64,000 nt of DNA. Origin: Byssovorax sp. (GTDB lineage: Bacteria > Myxococcota_A > Polyangia > Polyangiales > Polyangiaceae). The DNA lies in NCBI GenBank assembly GCA_025362495.1, contig JANYGI010000133.1, forward strand, positions 31,597 through 95,596. Direction: 5' to 3'. The position numbers were made by a program, and so were the translations under genes. Below, one piece after another: positions 53,428-61,914 of the stretch (its first letter is position 1; each line of letters begins with the position of its first letter). Under the pieces are notes generated by a model. That model made no database searches. It was not told the DNA's origin and saw nothing but the letters and a program-made list of their open reading frames with translations.

Positions 53428-55503
53428 TCAGCGATCGACGGCGTAGACGAAGCTGGCCTTGGGCTGGCGCAACCAGCGCTCCTGGATGATGCCGCGGAGG
53501 CGGCTCCACTCGTTCTGGTCGTCGACCATCTCCTTCTTCAGGGCGAGGGCGGCCGTCTTGTCGCCCTTGCCCTTGATCGCCAGAACCTTCTTCTCGAGGT
53601 CGAGGACGGCGCCGGGGAACTTCTCCATGTGGAAGTCGAAGCAGCCCTTGTCCTTGCCGTTCGCGGCCATTTCCTCGGCGTTCCAGCTCATCGCGCCGGC
53701 CTTGAGCATCGAGCCGACCTGGATCGAGGCGAGCTGGCTGTAGGGCTTGGGCTTGTCGCCCGCGTACATGCCCTGCGAGATGTGGCCGAAGGCCCAGACC
53801 ATGTCCCGCGCGTGGGCGAGGTCGGCCGTCTTCTTCTCGAGGAGGCCTTTGCCAGCGAGCCAGTCGGCGAAATAGAGCGCGCTGGTCTGGGCCTTGAGCT
53901 CCTCCAGCGTGCTCGAGAACGGGCCGCCGAAGATCTCGTGATCGGTCTTGCCCTTGACCTTGTACTCGTGGGCCGGACCGAGGTTGTGGGCGGCCTCGTG
54001 GAGGACGGTGCTCATCGTCGCGACCCTGGGATCGAAGGCGATGAGGGCCATGGCGCCCTTGCAGAAGCCGGACTTCGACTGCTCGAAGAAGGCCGCCTCG
54101 CTGTCCTTGTCGGTGTAGAGGTTGGTCATCGCGACGGTGCGGCCGCGACCCTCGTTGGCGACCGGACCGACGTTGGGCAGGCTCTGCCCGATCGTGGCGC
54201 CGAGGGCGCTGCGCGAGTCGCCCGCGTTGAGGATCATGTCGATGAAGTCGGGCAGGTGGAACGTGACGTTCCGGGCCTTGTACGGCGCGCCGGCGAGCTT
54301 GGCGAGGGCGCCCTCCATCTCCAGCTTCACGGGCTCGAGCTTCTTCTGCCACTCGATCGAGTCCTGGTTGATGCGGGCGAAGCTGACGTGGAAGCCCGCG
54401 TGGAGGCTGCACGGCTCGAAGTAGACCTCGTCCGGCGCGATGCGGAGATACCACTTCGAGTTGGAGACGTTCATCTTCGCCCAGGCCTCGTCGGAAGGGA
54501 CCCAGTTGTTGTCGAGGAACGACTGCGCCGCCGTGGTGAGATAGGCCTTGAGCGGCGCCTCGGACGGGCTCGTCACGGCCTCGGCGGCGGCCTTGAGCTC
54601 GCGGCTCACGGCCTCCATCTCGGACTTGTAAACGACGTTGTACGGGACGGGCTTGAGGTCCGCGCCCTCGCCGGTGACGACCGAGAAGGTGTCGAGCAGC
54701 GTCTTCTGGTCCTTGCGGGCCTGGAGCGCCTCGCAGAATTTCGGATCCTTCTGGACCCTGGCGGGGTAGAGCCCGGAGGTCTTCGGCGCGGGGGGGACGA
54801 GCGCGTTGCAGGCCGGATCCTTCTCCGTCAACGGGGCTTCGCACCAGGGGCCCTGGTTGCGATAGAACATCATCCGACCTGCGGTGTCGCCCTCGGGGAT
54901 CTGCGCCGCGAGGCCGGTCGTGCCCTTCTGCTTGGCGAAGATCTGCTCGATGATCACCGCCGCTTTCGCCACGTGCTCGACGATGGCCTTGTCCTCGGCG
55001 GGTGAAGAGCGGAAGTCGGAGCGCACGAGTGACGGGCGCCCCTGCGCGAGCTCGGCGACCTCGAGGTCGCGGCGCTTCTGCTCGGCCTCGGACAGGCCCG
55101 GCGTCTTGCCACCGCTCTTCATGCGCTCGACCATGGCGCTGTAAGCGCTGGTGAACGCGGGGGTGAACTTGCCCTTGTCCGTCCACTCGGGCGTGACGGC
55201 GGCGATGCCCCAGAGGGTCGCGACCTCGTCGGGATCGATGGCGCCGTTACCGTTGCTGTCGGCGATCCAGAAGAGCGGCAGATCGAGCTCGGCCGCGAGG
55301 CGATTGAGCTGGAGCCGGGGGATCGCGTCGAGCTTCGCGGGCGCGGCCGCGGCGGTGGTCGGGCCCATGGGGATCGGCGGCGGCAGCGGGCTCGCCGAGG
55401 GCTGCGGCGGCGTGACCGGCTGCGACTCGTCGCAGGCGGTGAGCGAGGCCGTGGCGAAGAGGAGGGACGCGAGGGGGGCTGCGAGCGAGATCGGTTTGCG
55501 CAT
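53428..55503 (-). CDS. M49-like metallopeptidase lipoprotein with EF-hand
   Basis: 691 residues. Signal and lipobox SLTAC, Pro/Ser linker, an EF-hand loop DSNGNGAIDPDE (82-93), then a long helical domain. The zinc site is HEAAH (His502, Glu503, His506) with GPAHEY following and TLEELKAQ (Glu534) as the likely third ligand, the arrangement of dipeptidyl-peptidase III/M49-like gluzincins. Likely a calcium-influenced envelope peptidase. ATG 55503. It follows the TPR gene by 35 nt on the same strand. Confidence 0.8.
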   Translation of the reverse strand: MRKPISLAAPLASLLFATASLTACDESQPVTPPQPSASPLPPPIPMGPTTAAAAPAKLDAIPRLQLNRLAAELDLPLFWIADSNGNGAIDPDEVATLWGIAAVTPEWTDKGKFTPAFTSAYSAMVERMKSGGKTPGLSEAEQKRRDLEVAELAQGRPSLVRSDFRSSPAEDKAIVEHVAKAAVIIEQIFAKQKGTTGLAAQIPEGDTAGRMMFYRNQGPWCEAPLTEKDPACNALVPPAPKTSGLYPARVQKDPKFCEALQARKDQKTLLDTFSVVTGEGADLKPVPYNVVYKSEMEAVSRELKAAAEAVTSPSEAPLKAYLTTAAQSFLDNNWVPSDEAWAKMNVSNSKWYLRIAPDEVYFEPCSLHAGFHVSFARINQDSIEWQKKLEPVKLEMEGALAKLAGAPYKARNVTFHLPDFIDMILNAGDSRSALGATIGQSLPNVGPVANEGRGRTVAMTNLYTDKDSEAAFFEQSKSGFCKGAMALIAFDPRVATMSTVLHEAAHNLGPAHEYKVKGKTDHEIFGGPFSSTLEELKAQTSALYFADWLAGKGLLEKKTADLAHARDMVWAFGHISQGMYAGDKPKPYSQLASIQVGSMLKAGAMSWNAEEMAANGKDKGCFDFHMEKFPGAVLDLEKKVLAIKGKGDKTAALALKKEMVDDQNEWSRLRGIIQERWLRQPKASFVYAVDR

Positions 55504-55538
55504 GGCGCGCGGAGCTTAGATCAGAGCCTCTGCGAGCG

Positions 55539-55991
55539 TCACCCTTCCTCGTCGCGGCGGATCGCTTCTTTCACCATTTCGAGATAACGCGGATCCTCGC
55601 CGGCGAAGATCTCCTCGCCGGCCCGGGTGTGCGCGCGCAGCAGCTCGTCGAGGGCGCGCCCCTTGTTGCCGAGCTCGAGCTCGACCTGCCCGAGGCGAAG
55701 GTGGAGAAACGGGTTCCCCACCGATCCGGTGCAGCGCAGCGCGTCGTTGAGGGCGTCGCGCGCGGCGGGAAAATCGCGCTTGAAATAGTGAGTTTCGCCG
55801 AGCGCGGTGAGGATCCAGGCCGCCGCCTTCCAGGCCAGCACCGGCGAGGGGACGAGCGCGAGCGCGGCCTTGTAGCGGACGAGGGCCTCGTCGTAGCGCT
55901 GGTGCTCGACGTCGTCGTCGCCGCGCTCGCACAGCTCGGTGATCTCCGCGATGATCCGGTCGTCGAGCTCTTGCGCACCGGGTCGCTTCAT
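55539..55991 (-). CDS. TPR-repeat protein
   Basis: 150 residues, cytoplasmic. About three to four TPR-like helix pairs: YDEALVRYKAALALVPSPV, PAARDALNDALRC, HLRLGQVELELGNKGRALDEL, then an acidic tail ending RRDEEG. Start ATG 55991. Likely a protein-binding adaptor; it precedes the metallopeptidase gene in the same direction and is divergent from a methyltransferase gene. Confidence 0.8.
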   Translation of the reverse strand: MKRPGAQELDDRIIAEITELCERGDDDVEHQRYDEALVRYKAALALVPSPVLAWKAAAWILTALGETHYFKRDFPAARDALNDALRCTGSVGNPFLHLRLGQVELELGNKGRALDELLRAHTRAGEEIFAGEDPRYLEMVKEAIRRDEEG

Positions 55992-56045
55992 GTTCCCGCA
56001 GTTCCTCCGCGGCGCGACGCTACCACGTTGGTATGCTCCGCCGGG

Positions 56046-56930
56046 ATGAGCAACGACAGCAAGCCAGAGGCCGGGGAGTACGCGGGCGCGAACGCGGAGC
56101 AGCGCCGCAACTGGAACGAGGTCTCGGGGCCGGCGTGGGTCGCCGAGAACGAGCGGATCGGCGCGCAGATCCGGCCCTTCGGGCTGCCGGCGCTGGCGCG
56201 GGTGCAGGCCGCCGCGGGGCACCGCGTGCTCGACGTGGGCTGCGGTGGCGGCGAGACGACGCTCGCGCTCGGCGAGAGCGTGGGCACCCATGGATCGGCG
56301 CACGGCGTCGACGTCTCGCGCCCGCTGCTCGATCTCGCCGAGGCCAGGGCGAGCCGCGCCGGCGCAGCCAACGTCACCTTCGAGCTCGCCGACGCGCAGA
56401 CCGCCGCGCTGCCGGAGGGCGGGTTCGATCGCCTGTTTTCCCGCTTCGGCGTGATGTTCTTTCAAGACCCCGTCGTGGCCTTCACGAACCTCCGCCGGGC
56501 GCTGAAGCGCGACGCGCGGATGGCGTTCGTGTGCTGGCGATCGCTCGACGACAACCCGTGGATGAAGGCGCCGATGGCCGCCGCGGCGAAGCACATCGAC
56601 GTGCCGCGCCCCGAGCCGCACGCGCCCGGGCCGATGGCCTTCGCCGACGCGCAGCGGACGCGCGGGATCCTCGAGCGCGCCGGCTTCCGCGAGGTCGCCT
56701 TCGAACCGTTCGACGCCCCGATGAACGTGGGCGGAGGCCTCGACGATCTCGACGACACGGTGACGTTCATGACCCGGATTGGACCGACGGCGAGCCTGCT
56801 GCGGCAGGCGGCCCCGGAGGCGCGCGCGGCGGCGATCACCGCGATCCGGGAGGTCCTGTCGGCCTTTCACGGCCCGAGCGGCGTGGTGATGCCAGCGTCG
56901 GTGTGGGTGGTGACGGCCGTGAATGGTTGA
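56046..56930 (+). CDS. Class I SAM-dependent methyltransferase
   Basis: 294 residues. RRNWNEVSGPAWV precedes motif I VLDVGCGGGETT (about 62-73), then HGVDVSRPLL and FDRLFSRFGVMFF, ALKRDARMAFVCW. This is the UbiE/Methyltransf_25 style common in small-molecule methylation. ATG 56046 is the only good start before the conserved block. Substrate unknown. The next 129 nt (56931-57059) hold no convincing gene. Confidence 0.85.
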   Translation: MSNDSKPEAGEYAGANAEQRRNWNEVSGPAWVAENERIGAQIRPFGLPALARVQAAAGHRVLDVGCGGGETTLALGESVGTHGSAHGVDVSRPLLDLAEARASRAGAANVTFELADAQTAALPEGGFDRLFSRFGVMFFQDPVVAFTNLRRALKRDARMAFVCWRSLDDNPWMKAPMAAAAKHIDVPRPEPHAPGPMAFADAQRTRGILERAGFREVAFEPFDAPMNVGGGLDDLDDTVTFMTRIGPTASLLRQAAPEARAAAITAIREVLSAFHGPSGVVMPASVWVVTAVNG

Positions 56931-57059
56931 GACCGCGCTTGGCGTGCTGGCTCGTCAAGTCCAGGCGAGCCGAGCCATGTGCCCGTCCAGGCGCCACAAC
57001 ACGCTGCGCACAACGCGGTTGGCCTGCCCTTCGCATCAGTCCAGGGCGGAGGTACGTGA

Positions 57060-57623
57060 ATGCTCAGGACCATCACGATCACCGCAATGATTGCACGTGC
57101 GGTCATGCTCACCGGCTGTGCAGCAGACACCACGGCACCCGACCAAGAATCCGCGGATGCGCGCGCAGCGCAGGCGGAAACGCAGCTTCGAACGTTCACG
57201 CTTCGCGTGGACAGCAGTACGACCGCGGAGAACTTCACCCCGGCAGTGGTGGCCAGCGTGCGTGACAAGCTCGTCGGCGCTTGCGACGCCACCCCGGACA
57301 AGGCCGTCCGCATCTTCAACCCGTACGAGTCGGGGGCTTACGAGGACGTCGCGTGTTCGGCGCTCCTCGCCGGAGACGACGTGACGGCAAAGACGAGGGG
57401 GGCGCTCATCAGTAGTGAGAGCGACGGACCGCTCGGACAAGTTCGGCAAAAGGTCGGACCCATCAGTTTCCTGTTTTGCGGGCTTTTCGTGGGAGGAGGG
57501 ACCGCATTTCTCGACAAGGTGCTTTGCCCCAGGGCACCGACCGAGGACGCTCGCCGGAATTGCGGAAACGTGGAATTGACGGGCGGGATCGCCCTCGGCA
57601 TCCTGTGTAGCATCCCGTTTTGA
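57060..57623 (+). CDS. Predicted lipoprotein, function unknown
   Basis: 187 residues. Signal with a lipobox-like ARAVMLTGC (Cys near residue 20), Ala/Glu-rich spacer, then a small domain with several Cys (GACDAT, VACSALL, FLFCGLF, VLCPRAP, NCGN, ILC) and two short hydrophobic stretches at the C-terminus. ATG 57060 follows GGCGGAGGTACGTGA, a good ribosome-binding site. Composition and family differ from the genes to the left. Not recognised. Confidence 0.65.
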   Translation: MLRTITITAMIARAVMLTGCAADTTAPDQESADARAAQAETQLRTFTLRVDSSTTAENFTPAVVASVRDKLVGACDATPDKAVRIFNPYESGAYEDVACSALLAGDDVTAKTRGALISSESDGPLGQVRQKVGPISFLFCGLFVGGGTAFLDKVLCPRAPTEDARRNCGNVELTGGIALGILCSIPF

Positions 57624-57641
57624 CGTGGTAAGTTCTCGGTC

Positions 57642-57872
57642 ATGGAAAAGCCATTGAGGGTTGCCGGTATCGTCATCTGCGGAATCATGCTTGGGCTTCC
57701 GGCGCTGGTATGCTTCCGTGAACAAGCCGCTGCGCAAACCCACCGGTTACTCCATGACATGAACGTATTGTTCCCCGTGACATTTTGGGCTCTCTCCAGG
57801 TTTTTCATGGCCGAAGGCCGTGCGAGAGAACGAGCAGACAGGGAACAAGCCGACAGAGAGCAGCGACGTTAG
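57642..57872 (+). CDS. Small membrane protein with charged tail
   Basis: 76 residues. One or two helices (VAGIVICGIMLGLPALVCF and VLFPVTFWALSRFFM) and a C-terminal Arg/Glu/Asp/Gln-rich helical tail with repeats (ERADREQADREQ). It starts 18 nt after the lipoprotein gene; ribosome-binding site weak. Possibly co-transcribed. Family unknown; a real gene but not certain. Confidence 0.5.
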   Translation: MEKPLRVAGIVICGIMLGLPALVCFREQAAAQTHRLLHDMNVLFPVTFWALSRFFMAEGRARERADREQADREQRR

Positions 57873-57985
57873 CGGCAGGCGGCCGGCTCGCATTAGTCGC
57901 CCCGCCTCCCTCCGTGAGTGCCCTTGTCCTGAGCGCGCGGGGAGAGGCGGGGCGGCCGATGCGAGCCCGCGCGGCAACTGGCCGC

Positions 57986-58195
57986 TCACGGCTTGGAGCG
58001 CTCTTTACTATTCAAGCGATTGAAATGAATCGAAGGATTCCCGCCCTTTTGCGCTATCGCATCCAAGCCCAGCACGACAAGATCGCGCAACATGCCCTCA
58101 GTTGAATAGTTAGCGCCGGGCTTCTGAACGCGCTCTTTAATTACCTCGACGCGCGAAAGCACATCCTTCGGAACATCCAGTGATAATCTCGGCAT
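57986..58195 (-). CDS. Small ribbon-helix-helix-like DNA-binding protein
   Basis: 69 residues. N-terminal MPRLSLDVPKDVLSRVEVI strand-helix and a second helix with STEGMLRDLVVLGLDAI fit the ribbon-helix-helix (MetJ/Arc) fold of antitoxins and plasmid or mobile-element regulators. ATG 58195 sits behind an exceptionally strong GGAGGGGGG ribosome-binding site. It follows the zinc-finger membrane gene by 22 nt on the same strand and might autoregulate this accessory segment. No toxin gene is visible next to it. Confidence 0.65.
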   Translation of the reverse strand: MPRLSLDVPKDVLSRVEVIKERVQKPGANYSTEGMLRDLVVLGLDAIAQKGGNPSIHFNRLNSKERSKP

Positions 58196-58217
58196 TACTC
58201 CCCCCTCCTGCGTACAA

Positions 58218-59432
58218 CTACATGCGCGGCACCGTATCGACGAGCCCGGATCCCTTGCAAACAAGGCACCTCCCGATCCCGCCGGTCCCAACGTGAATGA
58301 ACCCTCCATCACAAGCGCGGCACGTCTCTTTCGTTACGACCGGAGCCACGGAGCGCGCCGGAGAGGGCGGCGTCGATCCCGGCACCGTAACGGCTTGCAT
58401 GGACACCATCGTACCGGGGAAACGAGGCTGAGACACGGCCGGGCGGCGGATCGAGCTTCCGATCATTCCAGCTTGCTTGAGCGCAGCCCAGGACATGCGC
58501 CCCTCTCCCCCCTGCTCCGCAAGCTCAAGCTCCGGGGGCGCAGCTTGAAAGGCTTGTGCGCCTCCAATCAAGGTGTCCTTTCGGGGTGCCTCGGGGATCG
58601 CGCTTCGGGGCGCGAGCTTTACCGGCGGCGGATGCGGGCGCGAGGTTGGACTCGTTGCATGCACGCTTGTCGCTTGCGGGCGCGGCCCGAGTCCCGCGGC
58701 GACTTGCGCGGGCGCGGACAGGAGCGAGGGAGCCGAGGCGGGCGAAAAGAACGGCTTGTGATAACCGCTCTTTCTGCTCGGTACCTCGGTTTCGGCTGTA
58801 GGGCTCACGCGATGACGCGAAGCCGGGGTTACTCCCGGCTTCGGCGTGGTCTCTGGAATGGACGGCGGCGCGCTCGACAGGATCAAGCCAGCAGGATTTT
58901 TGAAAATCTGAGTTTCTCCGCCGTCGTCGCTGAGTCGATTCCCGTCGTTGTTCGCGGCGTCCATCTGTCGTGCCACTTCCGCCAGATCCGGCGGGAGCGC
59001 AGCATCGGAGGGCGGCGGGGCGGGCGCGACGGGTGAAGCCGCGGAAGCAAGCGGAGGCACGGCAAGCGGCGCAACGTCATCCGCGGGAGGCACCCCGGTC
59101 ACGGACTGAGGCGGGGGCATTGCCTCGGTACCGCGCCCCGGGGCTATAAGCTCCTCGCCTATTGTCGCGATCCGTTCGGTGCTCGCCAGCAGCTTCCCGA
59201 GGAGGATTTGCGTTCCAGGGAGCCACGCTTTCACGAGATTACGAATGACTGCAACCTCTGCGATCTCCTCGGTTTCGTCCTTCCGCTGGTTGATGTCTTT
59301 GACGTCGAGAAACGTCCGCAAACGGTCAAATGAAATATCGATCCGCTTGAGTACGAGAAGAGTCTCGCCCGCGTACCAAACGAGCGCGCCCAAACAGGCG
59401 AGCGCGGCAAGCTGAATCAATCCGAGCCACAT
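58218..59432 (-). CDS. Membrane-anchored protein with C-terminal DnaJ-like zinc finger
   Basis: 404 residues. One N-terminal helix (WLGLIQLAALACLGALVWYAG), a predicted coiled-coil region (~25-95), a long Pro/Ala/Ser-rich disordered middle, and a C-terminal CRACDGG...CLVCKGSG pair, the CxxCxGxG zinc-binding unit found in DnaJ. ATG 59432 is chosen because GAGGGG lies six bases upstream; the longer frame has no good site. Function unknown; between an ECF sigma gene and the ribbon-helix-helix gene. Confidence 0.65.
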   Translation of the reverse strand: MWLGLIQLAALACLGALVWYAGETLLVLKRIDISFDRLRTFLDVKDINQRKDETEEIAEVAVIRNLVKAWLPGTQILLGKLLASTERIATIGEELIAPGRGTEAMPPPQSVTGVPPADDVAPLAVPPLASAASPVAPAPPPSDAALPPDLAEVARQMDAANNDGNRLSDDGGETQIFKNPAGLILSSAPPSIPETTPKPGVTPASRHRVSPTAETEVPSRKSGYHKPFFSPASAPSLLSAPAQVAAGLGPRPQATSVHATSPTSRPHPPPVKLAPRSAIPEAPRKDTLIGGAQAFQAAPPELELAEQGGEGRMSWAALKQAGMIGSSIRRPAVSQPRFPGTMVSMQAVTVPGSTPPSPARSVAPVVTKETCRACDGGFIHVGTGGIGRCLVCKGSGLVDTVPRM

Positions 59433-59538
59433 AGGTACCCCTCGCGCCATCGGCGCGGATTCGAGTCTTGCCGAGACTCCGCACGCCGCGCCATGGGCGC
59501 GCGCCAACGCGCCGCACGGGGCGGGCTTCGGACCTCGG

Positions 59539-59565
59539 GAGGGTTTGAACCCTCTTTATTTAGTT
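59539..59565 (+). terminator. Hairpin followed by T-rich run
   Basis: GAGGGT, TTGA loop, ACCCTC then TTTATTTAGTT. It reads as a terminator on the plus strand, yet the flanking genes are on the minus strand, so no obvious transcript ends here; read the other way it is a plain hairpin in the 197-nt gap. Confidence 0.35.
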
Positions 59566-59629
59566 CCGGCGACGGGCGCCGTTTTCTACGGAAATCGATC
59601 GGGGGTCGACGATTTCGTCTGTCGCGCGG

Positions 59630-60949
59630 TCACGGGCTCGGAAGGGCCGACTCTAGCTCTTTCAGGAGGGAGTTTTTCGGCGAACGTTTGCGAATGCCAT
59701 CGAGAGCCGTCCGAGCTTCGGCGATGCGGCCAGCGCGGATCAGGGTTTGAATCCGCATATTTTCGCAAGCCGCGGTAAAGTGTCCGCGAGGATAGGTCTT
59801 GAAATAGTCCTGAATCGCCTGGAGCACATCCTCGGGCTCGGGGCTTTTGAACGCCGCTCGAACCGTGTCGAATTTCACCGCTTCGGCCGTACTGACCTCG
59901 ACCGCGGGCGCCGTGTCCGGTTTGGTTTCCGCGTTGCTCGACGCTGGCGGCTCCGTAGCGGCTCCGGTGGCGATTGGAGACACGTTTGCCACGGACACGA
60001 CAGGAACCTCCGCGCCGTTCGCCGCGGGCGCCTCCTGCGCAATCGCCGCGCGCGCGTTCCTGGCGAGCGCGTCAATGAGGCGCTCGCCCCCAAGCGCGGC
60101 GAGCGCGCCACCCAGGAAGAAGACAGCCGGGCCCGCGATCGGATGAGCCGCAAGGGTGGACCGGAGCGCTTGCGCAACAGATCGGCCGCCGCGCGGCGCC
60201 GCGGGCGAGCGAGCATCATGCGACGGTGGACGGCGATCGAGAGGAGCCGCCCGAATCCCGATCGCTTGTGCGATTCTGGTCCAGTGGTACTCCTTGAAAT
60301 CCGCGGAGACTTCCGGGATCTCATGCGGTACGTTGAGAAGTGAGAGAGCGCCGAAGGGGAGAATCAACGCACCAGACTTGCGCCGCTGTTCCTGCTCCCG
60401 ATTATAGCCTTCGGTAAAAACCTGTCTCGCTTGATTGCGCAGCTTGTATGCCTCAGAAAGTGAGATATTGTGACGATTGGCGATCTCTTTCATCGGCTCG
60501 TCGTCCATGTCGTGGGCGATCATGATAACGAGCGGGAGCGTGTCAATCGCCTCGAAGAATTGAACCGTGAACCGAGCACGATCAGTCATCTCCATATAAT
60601 CCCCACCGTTCGGGCTGGCACTGGCAACATCGAATCCGTCGACTAACGGCTCTTCGCGTTCACGGGTCAAGCGTCGGCGCTCGCGGCAACGGCTCGCCAC
60701 ATTAACGACGATGCCGCGTAACCATTGCTTGTGCGTTCCACGACCCGAATCGTAGGTGTTCCAAACGCGCCAGGCTTCCAGATAGACTTCTTGAATCGCG
60801 TCGTCCCAATCCCGATCGGGGACCTTCAACCGGTAAAGCCAGAAAGCTATTGTGCCGATCGTTCCTTGGTACAGCGTCCGAAATGCTTTGTAAGGTGCGA
60901 GGCCTTCGGGTTCAGACGGCGCGGGGGGTGTCGGTTCGGATCGCCTCAC
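59630..60949 (-). CDS. ECF-type sigma factor with long C-terminal extension
   Basis: 439 residues. Sigma region 2 at about 20-95 (AFRTLYQGTI, DWDDAIQEVYLEAWRVW, KQWLRGIVVNVASRCRERRR) and region 4 at about 130-185 (DTLPLVIMIAH, KEIANRHNISLSEAYKL). After ~200 there is an extra 240-residue part: a short hydrophobic segment (AGPAVFFLGGALAALGG), an Ala/Pro/Thr-rich spacer, and a TPR-like helical end (AGRIAEARTALDGIRKRSPKNS). Such extended ECF factors often sense or tether. Start GTG 60949 has GGAAG about 8 nt upstream. Immediately preceded by the GAGC-N-GCTC repeat array. Confidence 0.85.
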   Translation of the reverse strand: MRRSEPTPPAPSEPEGLAPYKAFRTLYQGTIGTIAFWLYRLKVPDRDWDDAIQEVYLEAWRVWNTYDSGRGTHKQWLRGIVVNVASRCRERRRLTREREEPLVDGFDVASASPNGGDYMEMTDRARFTVQFFEAIDTLPLVIMIAHDMDDEPMKEIANRHNISLSEAYKLRNQARQVFTEGYNREQEQRRKSGALILPFGALSLLNVPHEIPEVSADFKEYHWTRIAQAIGIRAAPLDRRPPSHDARSPAAPRGGRSVAQALRSTLAAHPIAGPAVFFLGGALAALGGERLIDALARNARAAIAQEAPAANGAEVPVVSVANVSPIATGAATEPPASSNAETKPDTAPAVEVSTAEAVKFDTVRAAFKSPEPEDVLQAIQDYFKTYPRGHFTAACENMRIQTLIRAGRIAEARTALDGIRKRSPKNSLLKELESALPSP

Positions 60950-61071
60950 AGTAATAACTTCCAGCGAAACGGGGCATTTTCTTGAGAAATCGACCGAGCC
61001 CCAAAAATAACGCGGGGGAAGGCGACCGAGACGGACCCCGAGCAGGGCCGCGCCGCACGCCGCGAATCGAG

Positions 61072-61269
61072 GAGCCGCTCGGGGGCGCGTCGCTCGCCGC
61101 GCGCCTGGCGCAGCTCGCGGGGCGTCGTCACCCGCGCGAGCCGAGGAGCAGCTCGCAGGCACGTCGTCGCGCGCCGCGCGCCTGGAGCAGCTCACGGGGT
61201 GTCGTCGCCCGCCGGGATCCGAGGAGCAGCTCGGCGCCGTGCCGCGCGCCGCGAGCCAAGGAGCAACTC
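61072..61269. repeat. Six-copy GAGC-N-GCTC iteron-like array
   Basis: Palindromic 9-mers GAGC-N-GCTC or one-mismatch versions lie at 61072-61080, 61108-61116, 61146-61154, 61185-61193, 61224-61232 and 61261-61269, spaced 36, 38, 39, 39 and 37 nt. Flanks are also partly repeated (CGCGCGCCTGG before and CGGGG-GTCGTC after alternate copies). The array fills the 334-nt gap (60950-61283) before the ECF sigma gene. This looks like a set of regulator sites or a structured RNA leader; no other gene is seen in the gap. Confidence 0.7.
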
Positions 61270-61283
61270 GGGGCCGCTCTTCA

Positions 61284-61556
61284 TCACGGAAGGAGGATCG
61301 GGCTCATGGTGCCGCCATCGTCCTTCACCTTGCCACCTGCCAGCCCTCGGATGAAATGAGCCGCGCCTTCGATCGCATTCAGCCAGTCAGCGCCGCGGAT
61401 CCGCACGTGATCATCGGTCTTGAACCCGATCACATCCACGGCGACGGACCACAATCCGTCGGCGTCATGCTGCATGTCGCTTATACGAATCGTGACCGTT
61501 CGCGGCGCACTGCCATCCGACGGCGCAAACATGTATACGACTTCGAGGTTGATCAT
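61284..61556 (-). CDS. Small protein, paralog of its upstream neighbour (unit A)
   Basis: 90 residues, no signal or membrane helix. It shares with the preceding gene product the pattern V-x-V-D/E-x-x-G-F, nine residues, G-x-D-x-L-x-A, in identical spacing, so the two are diverged tandem copies. ATG 61556 is preferred over a GTG at 61577. It lies 36 nt after its sister gene. Family not firmly recognised; possibly DUF6968-like. Tandem small paralogs are a common look of immunity proteins, which is only a suggestion here. Confidence 0.6.
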   Translation of the reverse strand: MINLEVVYMFAPSDGSAPRTVTIRISDMQHDADGLWSVAVDVIGFKTDDHVRIRGADWLNAIEGAAHFIRGLAGGKVKDDGGTMSPILLP

Positions 61557-61592
61557 TTGCCATGATCTTTCAGGCACTTGTTGATCTTGCAG

Positions 61593-61913
61593 CTAAGGAG
61601 TTGCCGACGAAGTCCCGAACCCGAGGTCATCGCCGTCAAACCATGGTAACCTGGCGCCAGGTGGAGCAAGCACAGTCAGGGTGTCCGGCACGATCCAGCA
61701 GCCCGCGAGGAATGCCTGGAGCTCGTCGACTCCGTGGAAATGGCGAGAGTATGGTTGATCGAATCCGTCGATCTCAACCAGCACCCTGAAGTCTCCGCCC
61801 GGGAGAGGATCGGGCTCTGGAAGTCCGATCTGAACGACGATGTCGCGGACGTCATTCGATCCGGCCACCGTCATTTGCAGCGTGCGTACGAACGATCTGG
61901 GGATGGTGCTCAT
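61593..61913 (-). CDS. Small protein, paralog of its downstream neighbour (unit B)
   Basis: 106 residues. Core VLVEIDGF, nine residues, GVDELQAFLAG matches its downstream sister; the C-terminus adds LPWFDGDDLGFG. No signal peptide. ATG 61913 comes one base after the stop of the DUF1835-like gene, so translation is probably coupled; the longer frame would overlap that gene. Function unknown. Confidence 0.65.
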   Translation of the reverse strand: MSTIPRSFVRTLQMTVAGSNDVRDIVVQIGLPEPDPLPGGDFRVLVEIDGFDQPYSRHFHGVDELQAFLAGCWIVPDTLTVLAPPGARLPWFDGDDLGFGTSSATP

Positions 61914-61914
61914 T

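Noticed and set aside
59521..59565. Possible tRNA 3' end or attachment site on the minus strand (GGTTCAAACCC resembles a T-loop)
   Set aside because: The 5-bp T stem and a matching acceptor strand are not present; the bases form a simple GAGGGT/ACCCTC hairpin instead.
60950..61195. N-terminal extension of the ECF sigma to 61195
   Set aside because: The sequence is Arg/Ala-rich, lies over the palindrome array and precedes a good ribosome-binding site at GTG 60949.
61072..61269. CRISPR array or tRNA cluster as an explanation of the repeats
   Set aside because: The conserved core is only 9 nt with variable, partly repeated flanks; no uniform spacers, leader or cas genes are present.
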